Below the pieces are notes generated by a model. The model saw only the letters and a program-made list of their open reading frames with translations. It made no database searches and was not told the origin of the DNA. This document shows positions 7,737-22,700 of a stretch of DNA of 56,933 nt, in pieces. This stretch comes from Christensenella sp. UBA4247 (GTDB lineage: Bacteria > Bacillota > Clostridia > Christensenellales > CAG-1252), in assembly GCA_002395405.1 (NCBI GenBank), contig DGWX01000062.1, positions 1-56,933 of the forward strand, in the 5' to 3' direction. Position numbers and translations under genes: made by a program. Within the stretch, counting starts at the first letter, position 1. Each line of letters starts with the position of its first letter.

Positions 7737-10700
7737 TTATTGCTCTTCCTTTTCTTCGCCGTCAAGGGAATCGGCGATGTTTTCGGGATCTTCCGCCGAA
7801 TTTTGCGCTTCGGACGGCGCTTCGGACGGCTCTTCCGCCTGCCCTTCGCCCGCGCTTTCGCCTTCGGAAACGGTTTCTCCCGTCTCTTCGGGTTCAGCCT
7901 TCGTTTCTTCTTCCGCGCCCTTTTCGCTCTCTTTCTCCGATTCGTCCTTTTCCCCTTTCTTTTTATTCTTTTTGGGCTTTTTGGGTTTCGGAGAGAGTTT
8001 TCTCTTTTTTCTTGCCTTGGGGATCAAGATGATCGCGACCACCGTTCCCGCCGCAAGAAGGAGAACGGCGCCTCCGTAGATCACGATCTTTCCGATCGTG
8101 GTTTTAATGAAAGACTTTTGACGGATCTCGAGTTTTGCGTTCGACACACCTTCTTTCGAGATATTTCCCTTAAACGCCGCGCCCGTATCGGTGGAAGTAT
8201 CGAAGAGGGATTCGCCGGAGTAGGCGTTTACAACGTCGATCTTCACGTTCGAATAATGATAGCTGCCGAGCGTTTCGCCCTCCGTTCTGTCTCCCGTAAT
8301 CGAAACGACGAAGGTTCCGTCCGCAAGGTCGAAGTAATTCTTGATCTCCTTGAAATCGTCGTAAGGATCTTCCGCGATCAAAACGTACGAAATGCCGGGG
8401 TCCACTTCGCCTATCACCTTTTCGGAGGGAACAACGCGAACGATAATGGACACGGGCGCGACCGTCACGCTCGCGGTAAAGGTTGCCTTAACGTTATTAT
8501 TCGCAGAGATCAAACCAAGCTCGTCGATGGTCTTTTTGCCGTCGGAAGGCACGAGCTTCGAAAGCTTGTTATAGGAGATTTTAAGCGCGGACGCGATCGC
8601 GTCGGAGGCTTCTTTGTCGCTGCTGCCCGCAGGAACGTTTATGAAAGCGCCTCCTTTTTCGATCGTAAAGCGCAGGATCGCCTTGTTATCTCCGTAATAG
8701 ATCGTATTAAAGAATTCGAGATCTCCTCTTTCGATAGACGCCGAAGTAAACGAGCCTTGATCGTCATAATATCCGACTTCCGCTTTGATGCTGACCGAAG
8801 CGGGATTGATGATAAAGTTACCCGAAACGACCTGAATGAAATAGTTGTTAACGAGGCTTTCGTCTCCCGTCTTCGTTGCTTGCAAGGCAAACGTTCCGTT
8901 GATCTTATAGCTGCCGACCGTAACCGCGTTTTGGACGTCGTATCCGGTGGACACGACCTTGATCTCGCTCTTATCCTTTTCGAGCAGTCCTTCCGTTTTG
9001 AAACTGACGAGGGATTCTCTGAAATCGCTGACGCCGTTATACGTTTTGGTGAAGTCGGAGATCGTTACGGTCAGATACTTCTTGGTAACGATGACCATTC
9101 GTTGTCCGCTTTGCATCGTTACGCCCGAAATACATTTGATCGCTTCGTCCGATACGAGTTCCGCGCTGAACACTGCGTCATATTCGCCTACGTTCAATAT
9201 CGTTTCGCTGTCAAATCCGACGATGGCTCTTACGCCGACATCCGAAAGCGTCGCGTCTTTCTTTTCCGTTCCGAACATCGCAAAGTAAAGATCGGAAACG
9301 GTAATGCTACCGTCGCCCACGATGGTTGAGTACTTGATCGAGCTGACGGGAGTTCCGTAATTGACCGTCGTTTTTCCGGGTTTCAGGCGAATGGCGACTT
9401 TCTTGATCTCGTAATAATATCCGCCCTCTTTAACGGATAGGATCTCGTAACGATCGCTGATATCCTCGCCGTTCGCGTCCGTAACGCCATAGCGAAGAGC
9501 GTATCGACCGACGCTCTCTCCTTCTTCTCTCGAAAGAACGAGTTTATGCGATCTTTCCACGAAGGAATTGCCCTGAGAAAGCGAAGCGTAAATGGTTTCG
9601 TTCCTCTTTCCGAAGAACTTGACGTTCCTATCTTCATCCGCGACGACGTACAGTTTTTTCGGAGTAACACGCAAAACATTCTCCGCTTTGAGGATCGCCT
9701 TGGCGCTGCCGCCCTCGATCTCGTAACCGTCCGACGCCGATACGACGTAATTCTTATTGCGATCGGAGAAGAGGCATACGAGGTCGTAACGTTCTTCGGA
9801 AGGCAAAAGCGTTCCGCCTGCGTTATAAACGATGGAATCGAAGTACAGTTCGTCTCCTTCTCTCATCCCCTTATGCGAGCAACCGCTACTGCATTCCGTT
9901 CCGTCGCAAACGTGATATTTCGGGCGGAAGGAAGAAGAGCCGTATTCGATCTCGTCGAGATCGAAGAAGATCTTAACTTCGGTAGGACGAACGATGTAAT
10001 ACGCTTCTTTACCCGTCATGACAACGTTATAGTTCGGAAGCGCGAGGTTGTCGCCCACGATTATGCGATACGCTCCCGCGTCAAATTCATTCGATCTTTC
10101 GCGCGTCATCAAGGTGGAAGCGACCGCTTCGTAGGCGGCTCTGTCTTTTTCGAGAAGTCCGCTCTTTACGGTCGGATAGAATACGGCGGCTCCTTCGAAT
10201 TGCGCGAGATAATCGACTTCGATAGAGGAAACTTCAAGTTCCAGGGTCGCGCGCTCGATATTCGCGCGGATCAAACCTTCCTGCGCGGAAGAAATGGATC
10301 CGCCGTCAAAGACATAATCGAGATAGGCGAATTGATTCGCGCCGCTTTCGTCAAATTCGGGATCGTAAACGAGTTTTGCGTCTCCGCTGACATATACGAG
10401 CTTTCCTTGTTCGGCGTTTGCGTCCTTAAACGAGAAAACAATTCCCGAAACGGATACGAACGTTTCGTCGTTTCCTTTGAAGCCGTCAATGATCATACTG
10501 CCGGGGAGAAGTTCCGCGCGGGTCGTTCCGTCGTACACTTTATCCTTGATCGCCAAGCTCTTAAAGGTCAACTCGGCGGGAAGGATTTCAAGTCCCGAGA
10601 ACGCGTCGCAAAGCTGTCTTGAACCCGCGTGTACGCGATAGGAAATCAGGTAGTTACCCGCATGATACGGCAGTCCGCCTACGAGCGGCGGAGTCGCCCC

Positions 10701-13700
10701 GAGCGGCGAATAGGAATAAACGACGCTGTAACCGAGGCTTTCGGCGCGCGATGTGATCGCGCTGAGAGAATCGGTGGACGATGCGATCGCGGAAGCGCGA
10801 TAGGTCTCGGAGACCCATTCCATCGGAATGGAAGAAAGTTCCGCGGTCAAAACGATATCGTAATGTCCCGCCGTCCAGGAAATCGAATACTTCCAAGCGT
10901 CGGAAGCGTCTTTCGAAACGGTCTCGAACGCGGTCGTTGCGCCGAGGCCCCAGAACATATAGCCGGAACCGATGTTTTTGACCTTAACTTCTATTTTGTT
11001 TCCGGTAGCTTCGAGTTCATCCGCGAAATACACGCCGAGTCCGCTGAAAGAAGGCATATTCGCGCTTTCGTTCTTGATTTCGTCTTCGCTGACGCCAATA
11101 TAACGAACGCTGACGAGATAGCGGAGCGCGAAGTACGCCGACACGGGCTCGCTTCCCTCGTATATCGATAACGGATCGCCGTTCTCATCTTGATTTACTT
11201 CCGCGTCCGAAGAATTTTTCCAAGCGCGAAGCGCGTAATTGCCGAGCGTGGTCGCTTCATAACGAAGCGTTTCGCCGAATTGAACGGAAATCGTTCCTTC
11301 GCCGTACACGTTCAAATACGCCGACTTTTCTTCTTCGTGCGTTTCGGAAAGTGCGCCGTGATAAGCGATGACCGCAACGCGGGAAATATTCTCTCCGAGA
11401 ACGGCGGAAGAGGAAAGCGAAACGCCTTTGAGCGCGAGCGCCACGCCGTTTATCGAGCCGCCTTCGCCTAAGGTAATGATACCGCTCGGGAAGGAGCCGC
11501 CCGTAATCGTGATCGTCCTATCGCCCGAGATCGCGCCTCTAAACGAGAGAAGAGGCAGCAGCGTATTGCCGTCCGCCGCGAAGTCGGACGTTATCGTGAT
11601 CGACGAACCGGCGAGGTGATTCGGAGAAACTTCGTTTGCGCGGGCAAGTTTGTTGAAATCGGTTTGATCGTTGACGGAAGAAGGCGCGTAAACGGCCTCT
11701 TTTTCCGTCTCCGAGAGAGATACGATCGCGCTGAAATAGAACGCGTCGTTATCCGATCCCGTAAAGACGGGCGTTCCGTTCGAGAAGGAAGCGTTCAGGA
11801 TCGCGCCCTTTTCGTAATACACGAAACCATAATCGCCCGCTTCCGCGGTAAGGCTTGTTTTATACGCTTGATCGAAGGTCATAACGATCGCGCCCTTTAC
11901 CGAGTAAGCAGGAAGGATCATTCCGGAATCGGACAAGGAAAGAACGATATTTTCGAGTTTCGCACCCGCTACGGAAAGTCCGTTGTAACCTTTCTTTAAG
12001 TACACGACGCCGTTTCGGAACGTACCGTCTTCCGAGCGCGCCGTAAACAAATTCCCGTCGCCCATCGAGTTGATCGTCAAAGAGTATCCCGCAAGATCGA
12101 GAACGATCCCGTCGAAATAGATCGGGGTCAAGTTGCGGCGAACGGTCAGATCGCCGGCAAGCGAGATCACGCTTCCTTCCGCAAGCGCGCCTTCCGCCGT
12201 CAGGTAGCCGAGATACACGAGTTCGTCTTCCTTCGCGATCGAACGAATGCTTCTGACCTCGAATTTTTGTCCGGAAGCGCTTTCGGGAGAAGTATAGAAT
12301 CCGGTTCCGTAGTTATAAGCGCCGGGGAATACCACGTTCCCTTCGTAATCATACAAGCAAACGAAATGACCTACGAGCGGCATAAATTCGAAAGAAACTC
12401 TCGTACCTACGCCGGTTTTTTGATAGGTTACGGAAACGAAAGTATTGAGGTCCGCGCGGATCTCGTTTACGCCGATGAGGCTACCCTCTCCGACCGCGCT
12501 TTCCTTGCTTCCCGTTACGAGCCAGCAATTTCTCATTTCGCCGCCGTTTATACCGCAAAGCGCCGAGCCGCCGTCAAAGGTGGGATCGGCAGACGAAGCC
12601 AAGACGACGACTCCGCTCATCAAGCCTCTGTTTATCCTTACAAGGCAGGGGCTCGCTCCCTTTACGATACAGCCGCTTTCAAATTCGAAAGCAACGTCTT
12701 TCAGAGCGCCGTATAACGTATGGATCAAGGGGGCGGTATCCGCGGCAAAGCGGATCACGCTGTTTATGCCGCCTTCGATACTGCCTTTGAACGGATGGGT
12801 TTCGCTGCCGATGGTCATGAGCGAAGAGGAAACGGTAAATCCGCCGTCCGCGACGCGGAAGGTAATACCGTCGAAATCAAACGCGCCGAGAACCGCCGTC
12901 GAGAGGCGATCGAGATCGTTCGCGGAAGAGAGCGTGCGATTCACGTAATTCAGCATATAGCCGTTTCCGCTTTGCGAAGAAAGCTCCAATCTCTTCTCGC
13001 GGAAAACCGATCCATGAACGGTTCCGAGCTCGCCGAACCAGCCCGCGAAGACCTGAGATTCGGTATCCGCCGCCGTGGCGCCGATCGAATCTCCGAAGGA
13101 ATAAGCGATCGAGCCGAGTCCGTTCCCGTAAATAATGGAGTAGCTTTCGCGATAGGCCGCGATCGATTTGAACGCTTCGTACAAAGAAGCGTTCGACGTT
13201 TCAAAGTAAACGTTCTTCGCGCTGACGGGCGCTCCCACGGAGAGGACCGAGCGGTTTTCCACGAACACGACGTTTTCCAAGTTTACTTTCGCCGTGCCTT
13301 CGAAAATCTTAACGCCGGAAGCAAGGTTCGAAAGATCCATTCTGACGTTTTTGATCGTGCCGGCGAAAAGTCCGAGCGCACTATCCGTAAATCCGCTTTC
13401 GAAAATAAGCGAATAACCGTTGCCGTCCAAAACGCCTTTGAACGCATTCGTCTTGAACCCGGAAAGAGGTGCGGGAGCGGTGACGTCCGCGCCGAGCGTA
13501 AAGGTTACGCCTTCGCCCGTATAGCCGAGCGCGGCTGCGTCGGAAAGAACGGTCAATTTATAGGTCGTGTCGATCAAAGTGGAAACAAATTCCGCCGTAT
13601 AAAGGTCTTTTTCGCAGTTCGAAGACGCAAAAGAAGGATCGGAAGAGAAGATCGAACCGTTTCTCGTCCAACCGATAAAGATCATCGTTCCGTCCGTTTC

Positions 13701-16700
13701 GGCGGAAAACATCATTGCGTCGTTTCCGCCTTGGACAACGCTGCCTACGCCGTTTATGCGGATCACCGCATATTCTTTCGATCCTACGCCGAGCGCATAA
13801 TCTACGCGCGTTACGACGAAGAGATTATCCGCCGAGCCGGAACCGTCTCTTTGGAACAGAGCGCCCGAGACTTCCGCCCCTTCTTCGAGATACACGACCG
13901 CGTTTCGGATCGAGCCGTCGTTCTTCATCGCAAAGCAAGCGTTTTCTTCCTCTTTCGTAAGGCGCAACCCGATATTTCGAATGGCGGCGGCAGTCGTTCC
14001 GAATAAGCCGCCCGTAAGCGTCGTATCGCCCACGGTAATAACGTGATGCCATCCTTCGATCGTTACGGACGACGAGAGCGCCTCCCCGCTTCCGATTGCT
14101 CGGAAATAACCGTCGGGCAAAAGCTCGTTTGCGGGAAGCGCAAAGTCGCTTGCAATCGTAAACACGGCGTTATGGAACGCGTACGCACCTCCGTTGACCG
14201 CGCTCGAGAAAGCGGCGAGTTCCATTCCGCTGCCGATCGCTTTCCGCAAAGAAAGCATAGCCGAAACGCCGGAAACGCGCCTCGATGTAACGACGTCCGA
14301 GTCTTCGTCGAAGGTGACGTACGAGAGATCCGATCCGTCGTAAACCGCGTTTTTAACGTGCGCGCCCGAACCGACCTTCGCTTCTCCATCTCGGATCTCG
14401 GCGAAGATCGCAAAAGAATCGGTCAGATCCGAAACGCTCGCGGTAAAGGAGATCTTGCCCGCAAGGACGTCCGCCGCCGTCGGGCAGGAAAGGAGCAAAC
14501 CTTCTTCAAAGGTCATATTGTTTATGAGATCGCAATTCGAGATCTCGCTCAAAGAATCGGTATAGACCCAAACGTTATTGACTTTACTTTCGTCCCTGAC
14601 GAGAGAGGCACCGACCGCGCTGTCCCTTCCGCCGAGAGAACCATTTACGATTTTGATCAAGCTATCCGTCAAAGCGTTTACGTTATTTCCGATAAAGCCG
14701 CCGCTGACGCCGCCTTCGATCGTTCCGCCGAGAACTTCGATATAACATTTATCGAGATATCCGAGGTTCAAGCCGACGCCGACGCCCGCGTAAGGACTCA
14801 TCGAAGCGGCAACGGATATTTGACCCGCATAAGCGACCGTCGCGCGGGCGATCCCCGTATAGTTTTCGCCCACTATGCCGCCAACGTACGCCATTGCGGA
14901 ACCTTCCGCGCCGATAGAAGCGCCGGAGAGGATCTCGAGAGCGACTTTTTCCAAAGATCCGTTGTTAACGCCGATCACGCCGCCCGCAACGTTCGTGTTC
15001 GAGCTGCCGAACGCTTTGATCGAACCTTCCAAACGGACGGAAACGTTTTCCACCGCTCCGAGTGAATAACCCGCGATCGTACCGACCGCTTGACCCATGA
15101 GATTCGCGTTCGTTTCCAGAGTTACGGAAACGTTTTTGATCGAACCTTGCGCATAAGCGGAGAGTATGCCCGTATGCAAGGATCTTTCGGAACCGTACGA
15201 TCCTTCCTTTACGACGACGTTTAAGTTTTCGATCAAACTTGCGCCGCCCGTATAACCGAAGATTCCTCTGTACTCGCTTCCCGGGATCGCGCCGTCGTTT
15301 ACGGTCAGCGTATATCCCTGCCCGTCGAACACGTTGTTAAACGGATAGTTCTCGCTTCCCACGTTTTCGGTCAGGTCTCCCGCAAAAAGAGTCAGATCGT
15401 TCATCAACTTAAACACGATATCCTCGCCCGAAAGTCCGCTGCTGACGGAAGACGCCATATCGGCAAGATCTTGCGCCGTACGGATCTCGGTATTGACGAA
15501 CACGACCATAACGTATTTATTTTGAACGTTGCTCTTAGGCAAGAAGGTATTTTCGTTTTCGCCCACGTTACCCGTAGCCGCGTCCACTTGGATCCCCGAA
15601 GAGAGATACCAGCCGTCCAGCTTACTGCCGTTATCGTCCGTCATATTGGTAAAGAGAACGCTCTTCGCCGTCGTATCGATCGAAGCTTTGACCGTTCCGT
15701 TTCCTTTTACGTTCAACGTATTTACGGATTTCGCTCCGGCGCCCGCCGCTTCCACTACGCGGTTATCCGTAACTTGCCAAACGTTCATTGCCGTTACGCC
15801 GTCCAAGTAACCGGCCGTTCCTCCCGCAAGAGAGGGAGAAAGAACGTCGCCGAACAAGAAGACAACGTTGTGGTTGACGGAAGAGTGCGTATAACCGACG
15901 AGACCGCCTGCGCGCGCGCCGTCTTTCGTCAGGGAATTCGCTTCCACGAGTCCGCCTTTCATAACGTACGTAATAAGATAGCTCGCGGAACCTTGATAGT
16001 TATTTCCGATCGCGCCGCCCGCATTTGCTACGCCGCCTTGCGCGCCGGAAAGAGCGGACACTTTTCCGTACAAGAACGCGTTCGCTTCCAGATCGTACTG
16101 CCTTAAAACGAAGGCATTCCCTTCTTTTGCGTAACGCGCAGCCTTGGGAAGTAGCCCGCGCGAAATCCATTCTTCGAAATTCTCGCTGCCTTCGATCGTT
16201 CCGTAATTGATACCCGCAAGAGCGCCGGCGGAGATCGTATTTCCTTCGCGGCTTTCGGCAAGGATAGTTCCTTTTACTACGACAACGGAATCTTTCAGCG
16301 TTCCGTTGTTTCTTCCTACGACGCCGCCCGCCGTATATCCGACGACTTTGCCCGTTTCTTTGATCTCAACAAACGTTCCCGTAATAACGCCGTTATTGAC
16401 GGCGGCGACCGTTCCGTATATATGATCGGAAGAACTCGTTACCTCGCCGACCGTTCCGCTTACGCGAACGATCAAATCGCGGATCTCGCCCGCGTTATTG
16501 CCGAAAATACCGTTTATCGAATAGTTCTCGCGGATCGTGATCGAATGATATTCGTTTCCGAGCTTTCCGGAGAAGGTTCCCTTAAACGGATATTTTTCCG
16601 TTCCGATCGAAACGTAACGGCCCGTCGTAATCGAGGGGATCTCGATATCCGCGCCGAGCGTAAAGATCAACGTTTCGAAAGAATAGCCGCCCACGTTTAC

Positions 16701-19700
16701 GTCTTCCGCAACCGCGATGAGTTCTTCCGCGTTCTCGATCGTCGTTTTGATGACGGCGACTTCGTAGCGGGCGGCGGCTTCGCCGATCGGAGCCACGAGA
16801 TAGCCCGCGTCGCCGTTTCGCAGCTCACCGCCGGAGAGCATCGCTTCGGAGATCTGCAAACTCTTTTCAAAGGACTTGAACCAGCCCATAACGGGGACCG
16901 CGGAAGTGGAAACGAACTTGACTCTGTAATCGCCGTGCGCCACGTCGCTAAAAGAGGCGTCCATCGTTCCGATACCGACGATCTTCATCGTGTTGACCGA
17001 AGTATCGCCCGTGCCGGCTTCGCCGACTGCAAGAACGAGATCGGACGCGTCGATCAATCCCCACACGTTCCTTACGAGGTTCGTATTGTCGTATCCGATT
17101 ACGAGACCCGAAACGCCGTTCAGCGTGCGAAGCGAGGCACCGGAAGAAATAACGATCACGTTCTCGATCTGTCCGTTATTATAGGCGATCGCGCCCGCGA
17201 ACAGGGTATTGACCGCACCCATTTCGACTTGGGTCGAAGTATAATCGTTGTTTCCGAGCGCGCCTTCGATCGCGATGCGAAGATTGCGGATCGTTCCGTC
17301 TTCTTTGACGTATCCGAAAATACCCGCGTACTTTCCTCCGATCACGGCGCCCGAAGATAAGAGGATCGAATGACCTTGCCCGTCAAAGACGCCGTTCATT
17401 CCCGATCTTTCGTTTCCGATCGCTTCAAACCCGTCTCCTTCTCCGATAACGAGGTCGCGCGTTAAGGTAAAGGTCAGTTTGTAGAAATCGTAACCGTCGT
17501 TTACGTTCTTCGCATACTCTTTGAGCCCTTGCAGAGTGGAGATCTCGCTGTTCAGGAAACTGACGTTAAAGCCTTCGCGCGTCAGCGTTTTATCGGGAGA
17601 GTACTGCCCGCCCGTAGCGCCGATCGCGGCCGCTCTGTCTCCCGAGAACTCGTTTAAGGGATACCAATAGGAAGTCCCGCCGTAAGTAAAGTGGAAGGAA
17701 GAAGCGTCGTTTTGCTGGCGGATCACTCCCACCTGCCCCGCGGCAACGACCATTATGTTATTAACGCCGCCTTGGTTCGCACCTTCGTCCGCATAGGAAG
17801 AAGCGGAAACAAACGATCGATTGAACTTGATCTCTTCCGCGTTCAATTCGTAATTCGCTTTGCTGTTATACGAAACGACCCAACAATTCGAAGCGACGTT
17901 GCCCGCGCTTCTCGGCAAATAGCCGAAGGTGCGACCCGTTCCGACAGAACCGTAAAGCGAAGAGAGTTTATCGAGAATGATAACGTTATTCTGATAGCTT
18001 CCGCCGAGCGCATAAGCGGCGAGAACGCCCGCGTAGATCGTGCGCGTCGTATTGACCCCGGTATCAACGCCGAGACGGCTCTTGCAATGGATCGTCAGGT
18101 TCTTGATCCTCGCGCTTTCGCCCACTCTTCCGAAAAGACCCGCATAGCGCGCGCCGATAACAAGCCCTTCGGGCATCGTGATCGTATGGCCTTTCCCGTC
18201 AAAGCCGCCGATGAAATCGCGTTCCACGTAATTGAGGAAAGAAGTTCCGCTTCCCGTAACGACTTCGCCGCCGATCGGCTCGAATCCTTCGGCGGAAAGC
18301 GTAACGTCCGCCGTTAGTTCGTAAGTGATTCCGCGATAGTTTCTTCCGAGGCGCACGTTTTGCGACACGCGTTCGAGATCGTCCAAGCTCGACACGTATT
18401 TATTGATAAACACGGCAAGCATATCGTTGCTGACGCTGTCGCCGGGTTTGACCGTCCAAACGTAGATAGAAGAACCGGCTCCGCCGTCGTGGATCGGGGT
18501 AACGACCTCGTCCGTTACGTTATTGTTATCGATATAACCGTAAAATCCGTCGCGACCGTCTTCATCCACCTCGGTGGAATCGAAGGTGATCTTCGTTCCG
18601 TCCGATTCGATCTCGATCATCAAAGAGCCCACGCCGACTTGCTGCATAACGCGGCCTTCGCCCTTCGTCGCGCGGTTTTCGATATAGTAGGTATCCAAAC
18701 CGACGGGATTCAATACCGTTGCGTTTTCCGCAAGAACGAGCCACGCGTTATTGATAGAGTAGCCGTCCTCCGCCCTTCCCGCAATACCGCCGGACGAAGG
18801 CAACCCTTGCGTCGTAAACACAACGGTGTCCGCGCGAGCCGAAACGACGACGTTTCTGAGTTCGCCTCTCAAAAGCGCGACGCCGATACCTGCGTACAAA
18901 GTGGAATTATCTCCGATCTTAACGTTTTCTCCGATCACTTTGATATGCACGTTTCTGACCGTTCCGCCGCGCCCTACGTAACCGAACACACCGGCATAAT
19001 CTCTCTTGATCATACTGCCAACGACGCTGAGCACGTGGCCGTTTCCTTCAAACAGTCCGGTAAAAGGTCTTTCCGCGCTACCGACAGATTCGCATTGCGA
19101 GAAATCCACGGTAATGTCGTTCAAGAGGGTAAACTTGGCGCCTTGGTCGCCGTAAGTATTGATATCGCTCGCAAAACGAACGAAATCCTTTTCGTCTGCA
19201 ATCGAAAGATTGATAAAGGAGAGAATGACCCTTACGTTGCTTACGTTATACGCAGTGGAAAGGGAGACGTCGAGATCGTCCGCATTGTAAGTCAATTCGC
19301 CGATGATCGCTTCGTAATTCGGGATCGCGATCGCGAATTCTCCCGAACGGATATCCGAATACCAACCGCCGAATCCTTCGAAATAAGCTTCGCAAGTTCT
19401 CTTATAGGTTGCGTTTCCGCCTTCTCCATTCGGGACGTAATACTTAACGCGAATATCCTGATCGGTATCGCGATCGTAAGAAGAGAGGAAGGAAACTTTC
19501 GTCAGTCCGAATCCGAGAACGCCTATGTTATTTACGCCGAAGAACTCCGTTTCCGTTCCGTTTCCGACGATCTTATCTTTTCCGTTCAAAACGCTGATCC
19601 AAGTATTGATCGCGTTTCCGCCCGAAACATAACCCGCGAAAGAGCCCGCATAGCGCGCCTGCGAGTTATAAACGAGACCGGACGACAAATTCACGAACAC

Positions 19701-22700
19701 GTTCTTGACTTCTCCGAGGCTTCTCCCGGCGAGAGCGCCGATCTCAAAGCTGTTTACGCCGCCGATCGTAACGCCTTCTTCAATATCGAGAATGAAATTG
19801 CGAACGACGGAAGAAGCGGATGTATAACCGAAAAGCCCCGTATATTCCGTTCCGCTGATCGCGCTGCCCGACGCGAAGGTGATCTTGTGATAGCCGCCGT
19901 CAAAGATCGCGTTAAAGGGATGTTCTGCGGAACCGATCGGGCGCAGGATCCCGTTTCGGTTGATTTGAACGTCGTTATCGAGAACGAAGAGCACGCCCCT
20001 GTAATAATCGCGACTGTTGATCAAATTCGAAAGATTGATAAGCCCGCTTGCGGATGTAATGCGAAGTTCGGTATAGCTGAGATGGATATTCAAGTTTTGA
20101 ACGCTGCTCTTCGGCGAATAGGTCGAAGTATTAACGAGACCTTCGGTCAATACGCCCTCATCGTTATCATCCCAAGCGGAAATATCCGTGTACCAACCCT
20201 TTACGCCGTTTATCATCGAGCGGAAAGTAAAGAGATTTACGGTATAGTTCAAAGTAACGCGAAGGAGCGTATCGTTCATAACGCGGATCGCGTTAAAACC
20301 GGTATCTTCGCTTCCCGAGGTGGGCGTTGCGGTCGCGTTGCTGATTTGGATCCAGCTGTTGGTCGCGCTTCCCGAAGGAGCCGTCGCAGCGCCGAGACCC
20401 GTCGCGTCGCCGTAAAAATCGGCGTAACAAGTAACCGCGCTGTTCGAAACGAACCCCGTGGAGCGACCGGCAAAACCGCCCGCGTGGGTCGTTTTTACGA
20501 TGCCGTTCGCGCCTTCCGCGCTTGATCCGACATTTCCGCGGATCGTAACGAGAACGTCAACCAAACTTCCCGAATGATCGCCTACCGCGCCGCCCGCAAA
20601 CTTCGCGGACAAAGCGGAGCCGTTCGTGCTTTCCGCGGTAGAATAAGAAATTCCGCCCGAGTTTTGACCGGCAAGAAGACCGGCGCTGTTTTCCGCGTAA
20701 GACGAGGCGGAAAGTTCGGCAAGACAAGAGAAGATCTGTCCGTTCGCTTTGTTAACCCCCACGATCACGCCGAAGTTTTTGGTTTTCCTCGCGGCGGTGG
20801 TATAAGAGAAAGTTCCGGCAACGGGGATCGCATAAGCGCTTCCGTAGCTCGGGCTTTCCGAAACGTAAGCTTTAACGACTTCGTCGAAATCGTCGCGAAC
20901 GTTTCCGATCGCGCCTTCGTTTTCGCCCGAAATACCGCCGAATGAGTTCGTCGCGAAATAGATCGATCCTTTTTCCACGGAAACGATCGCGTCTTCGATC
21001 GTTGCCTGATTGATTCCCGTTACGCCGCCTACCGCGCCGCCCGCAAGAACGCCTTTTACCGTTACGATCGCGGAACGAATGATTCCGTTTTCGCGGTTCA
21101 AGCCCGCAATACCGCCCGCGGCGGTCGAACCGTACAGCGCGCCTTGCTGCCCGTTCGTCGTCAGGATCGATACGAACACCGCGCTCGCCGTTTTGCTTCC
21201 GATCACGCCTTCGTTGATACCCGCGATACCGCCCACGTATTTGCCGAGGATCGCGCCCCTGCCTTCCGTTCCGAGATAGTTCGCGAAATCAAACGTAACG
21301 TTCGAAGATTCTATAATGCCTCTGTTCAGCCCCGCGATCGCGCCGCCGTTTCCTTTTTCGTTCGAGATATAGCCTCTGACGGTCATCGTTATACCGGAGA
21401 TCGTTCCGTAATTGTCGTACGTTAAGAAACCGCGGTTCGCGTCCGTCGCAGTCGAGACCGTTCGAGAGCCAGACTGAACAAGTACCTTTAAATTCTTGAT
21501 TTCGGCATACGGCGTTTTATCTTTTTCTCCAAGCACGTTCACGATCGCGTGCATATCCGAATCGGAATCGAGCGTTACGGTAAACCCGTTTCCGTTTAAG
21601 CTTCCGAGGAAAGGATGGGTGACGTCCTTGCCGATCGCCGTGGCAGAGGAAGAAGCGTCCAACTTGAAGGAGTTTATGATCTGATAACGAACGTACAGCC
21701 TGTAATCCTTGTTGATCTTGTTCGCAACGTAGTTATAATCGGAAGCGTTCGAGATCATATTGTTTTGGAAGCCCGCGTAAAAAACTTTTCCGGAAAGCCC
21801 CACGGCGGGCGAGAAAACCGTTCCGGTATTTCCGTCCGTAACCGTTACGAGTTCGCCCGTTTCAAATGAAGCGACGTAATCGTAAAAATCGGGATCGTCC
21901 GCTTTTAAGATCGAACTGTCCGCGTATTTTGCGGAATTAAATCGGATCTGTCCGCCGAGCGCGCCGGTCGAGGCCACGTATTTTACGATCGAAACGCTGA
22001 TTTCGCCCTTTCCGTATTGAATCAGAATATTGGCTTTGTCATAGTTCGTTCCGCTCATCAAAACCGCCGCGTTCGAAACGGTGGGCGCGGAATCGCCCTT
22101 TTCGCGATAAACGGAAAGCGGGTTTCCGAAAGCGGGGTCGGTTTTGGAATTTCCCTCCGCGGAAATCGAGCGATACAAGCACCAAAGCGCGTCGGTATGT
22201 ACGGACTCGTTATATCCGATGATATAACCGCGATATTTTCCGTTATCTCCGTCGCTGCCGTTCATACCGTTCATAAAGTAACCGGCGCTTACGATCGACA
22301 CGACGGAATACGCCGCGGTTTCCGCCCCGTTTCTCCCGATAACGCCGCCAAGCGCGTATTTCCTTTGCGAAGAAACGAGTCCCATCGTTCCCGCGTCCAA
22401 ATAGAAATTAACGATAACGTTTTTAACAACGGGCGTCGCGTCGGTTTTCTTGTTATATCCGACCGCGCCTCCCGCGATCCCCTCGTCGCCGATATCGGGT
22501 GAGAGCGAATGCAATCTGCCGTAGTTCGTGCCGTTGTTTGTAAAGAGAACTTCGGTATTCTGCAAAAGATTACGGTTCTCGCCGACCGCTCCGCCTACGA
22601 TCTTTCCCGTGAGTTGCGCGGTGAGCTTTACATATACTTTGGCGGAAGCGGAATCTTGCCCGATCGTTCCGCAGTTGATCGCAGCCACGGCGCCCGCCGC

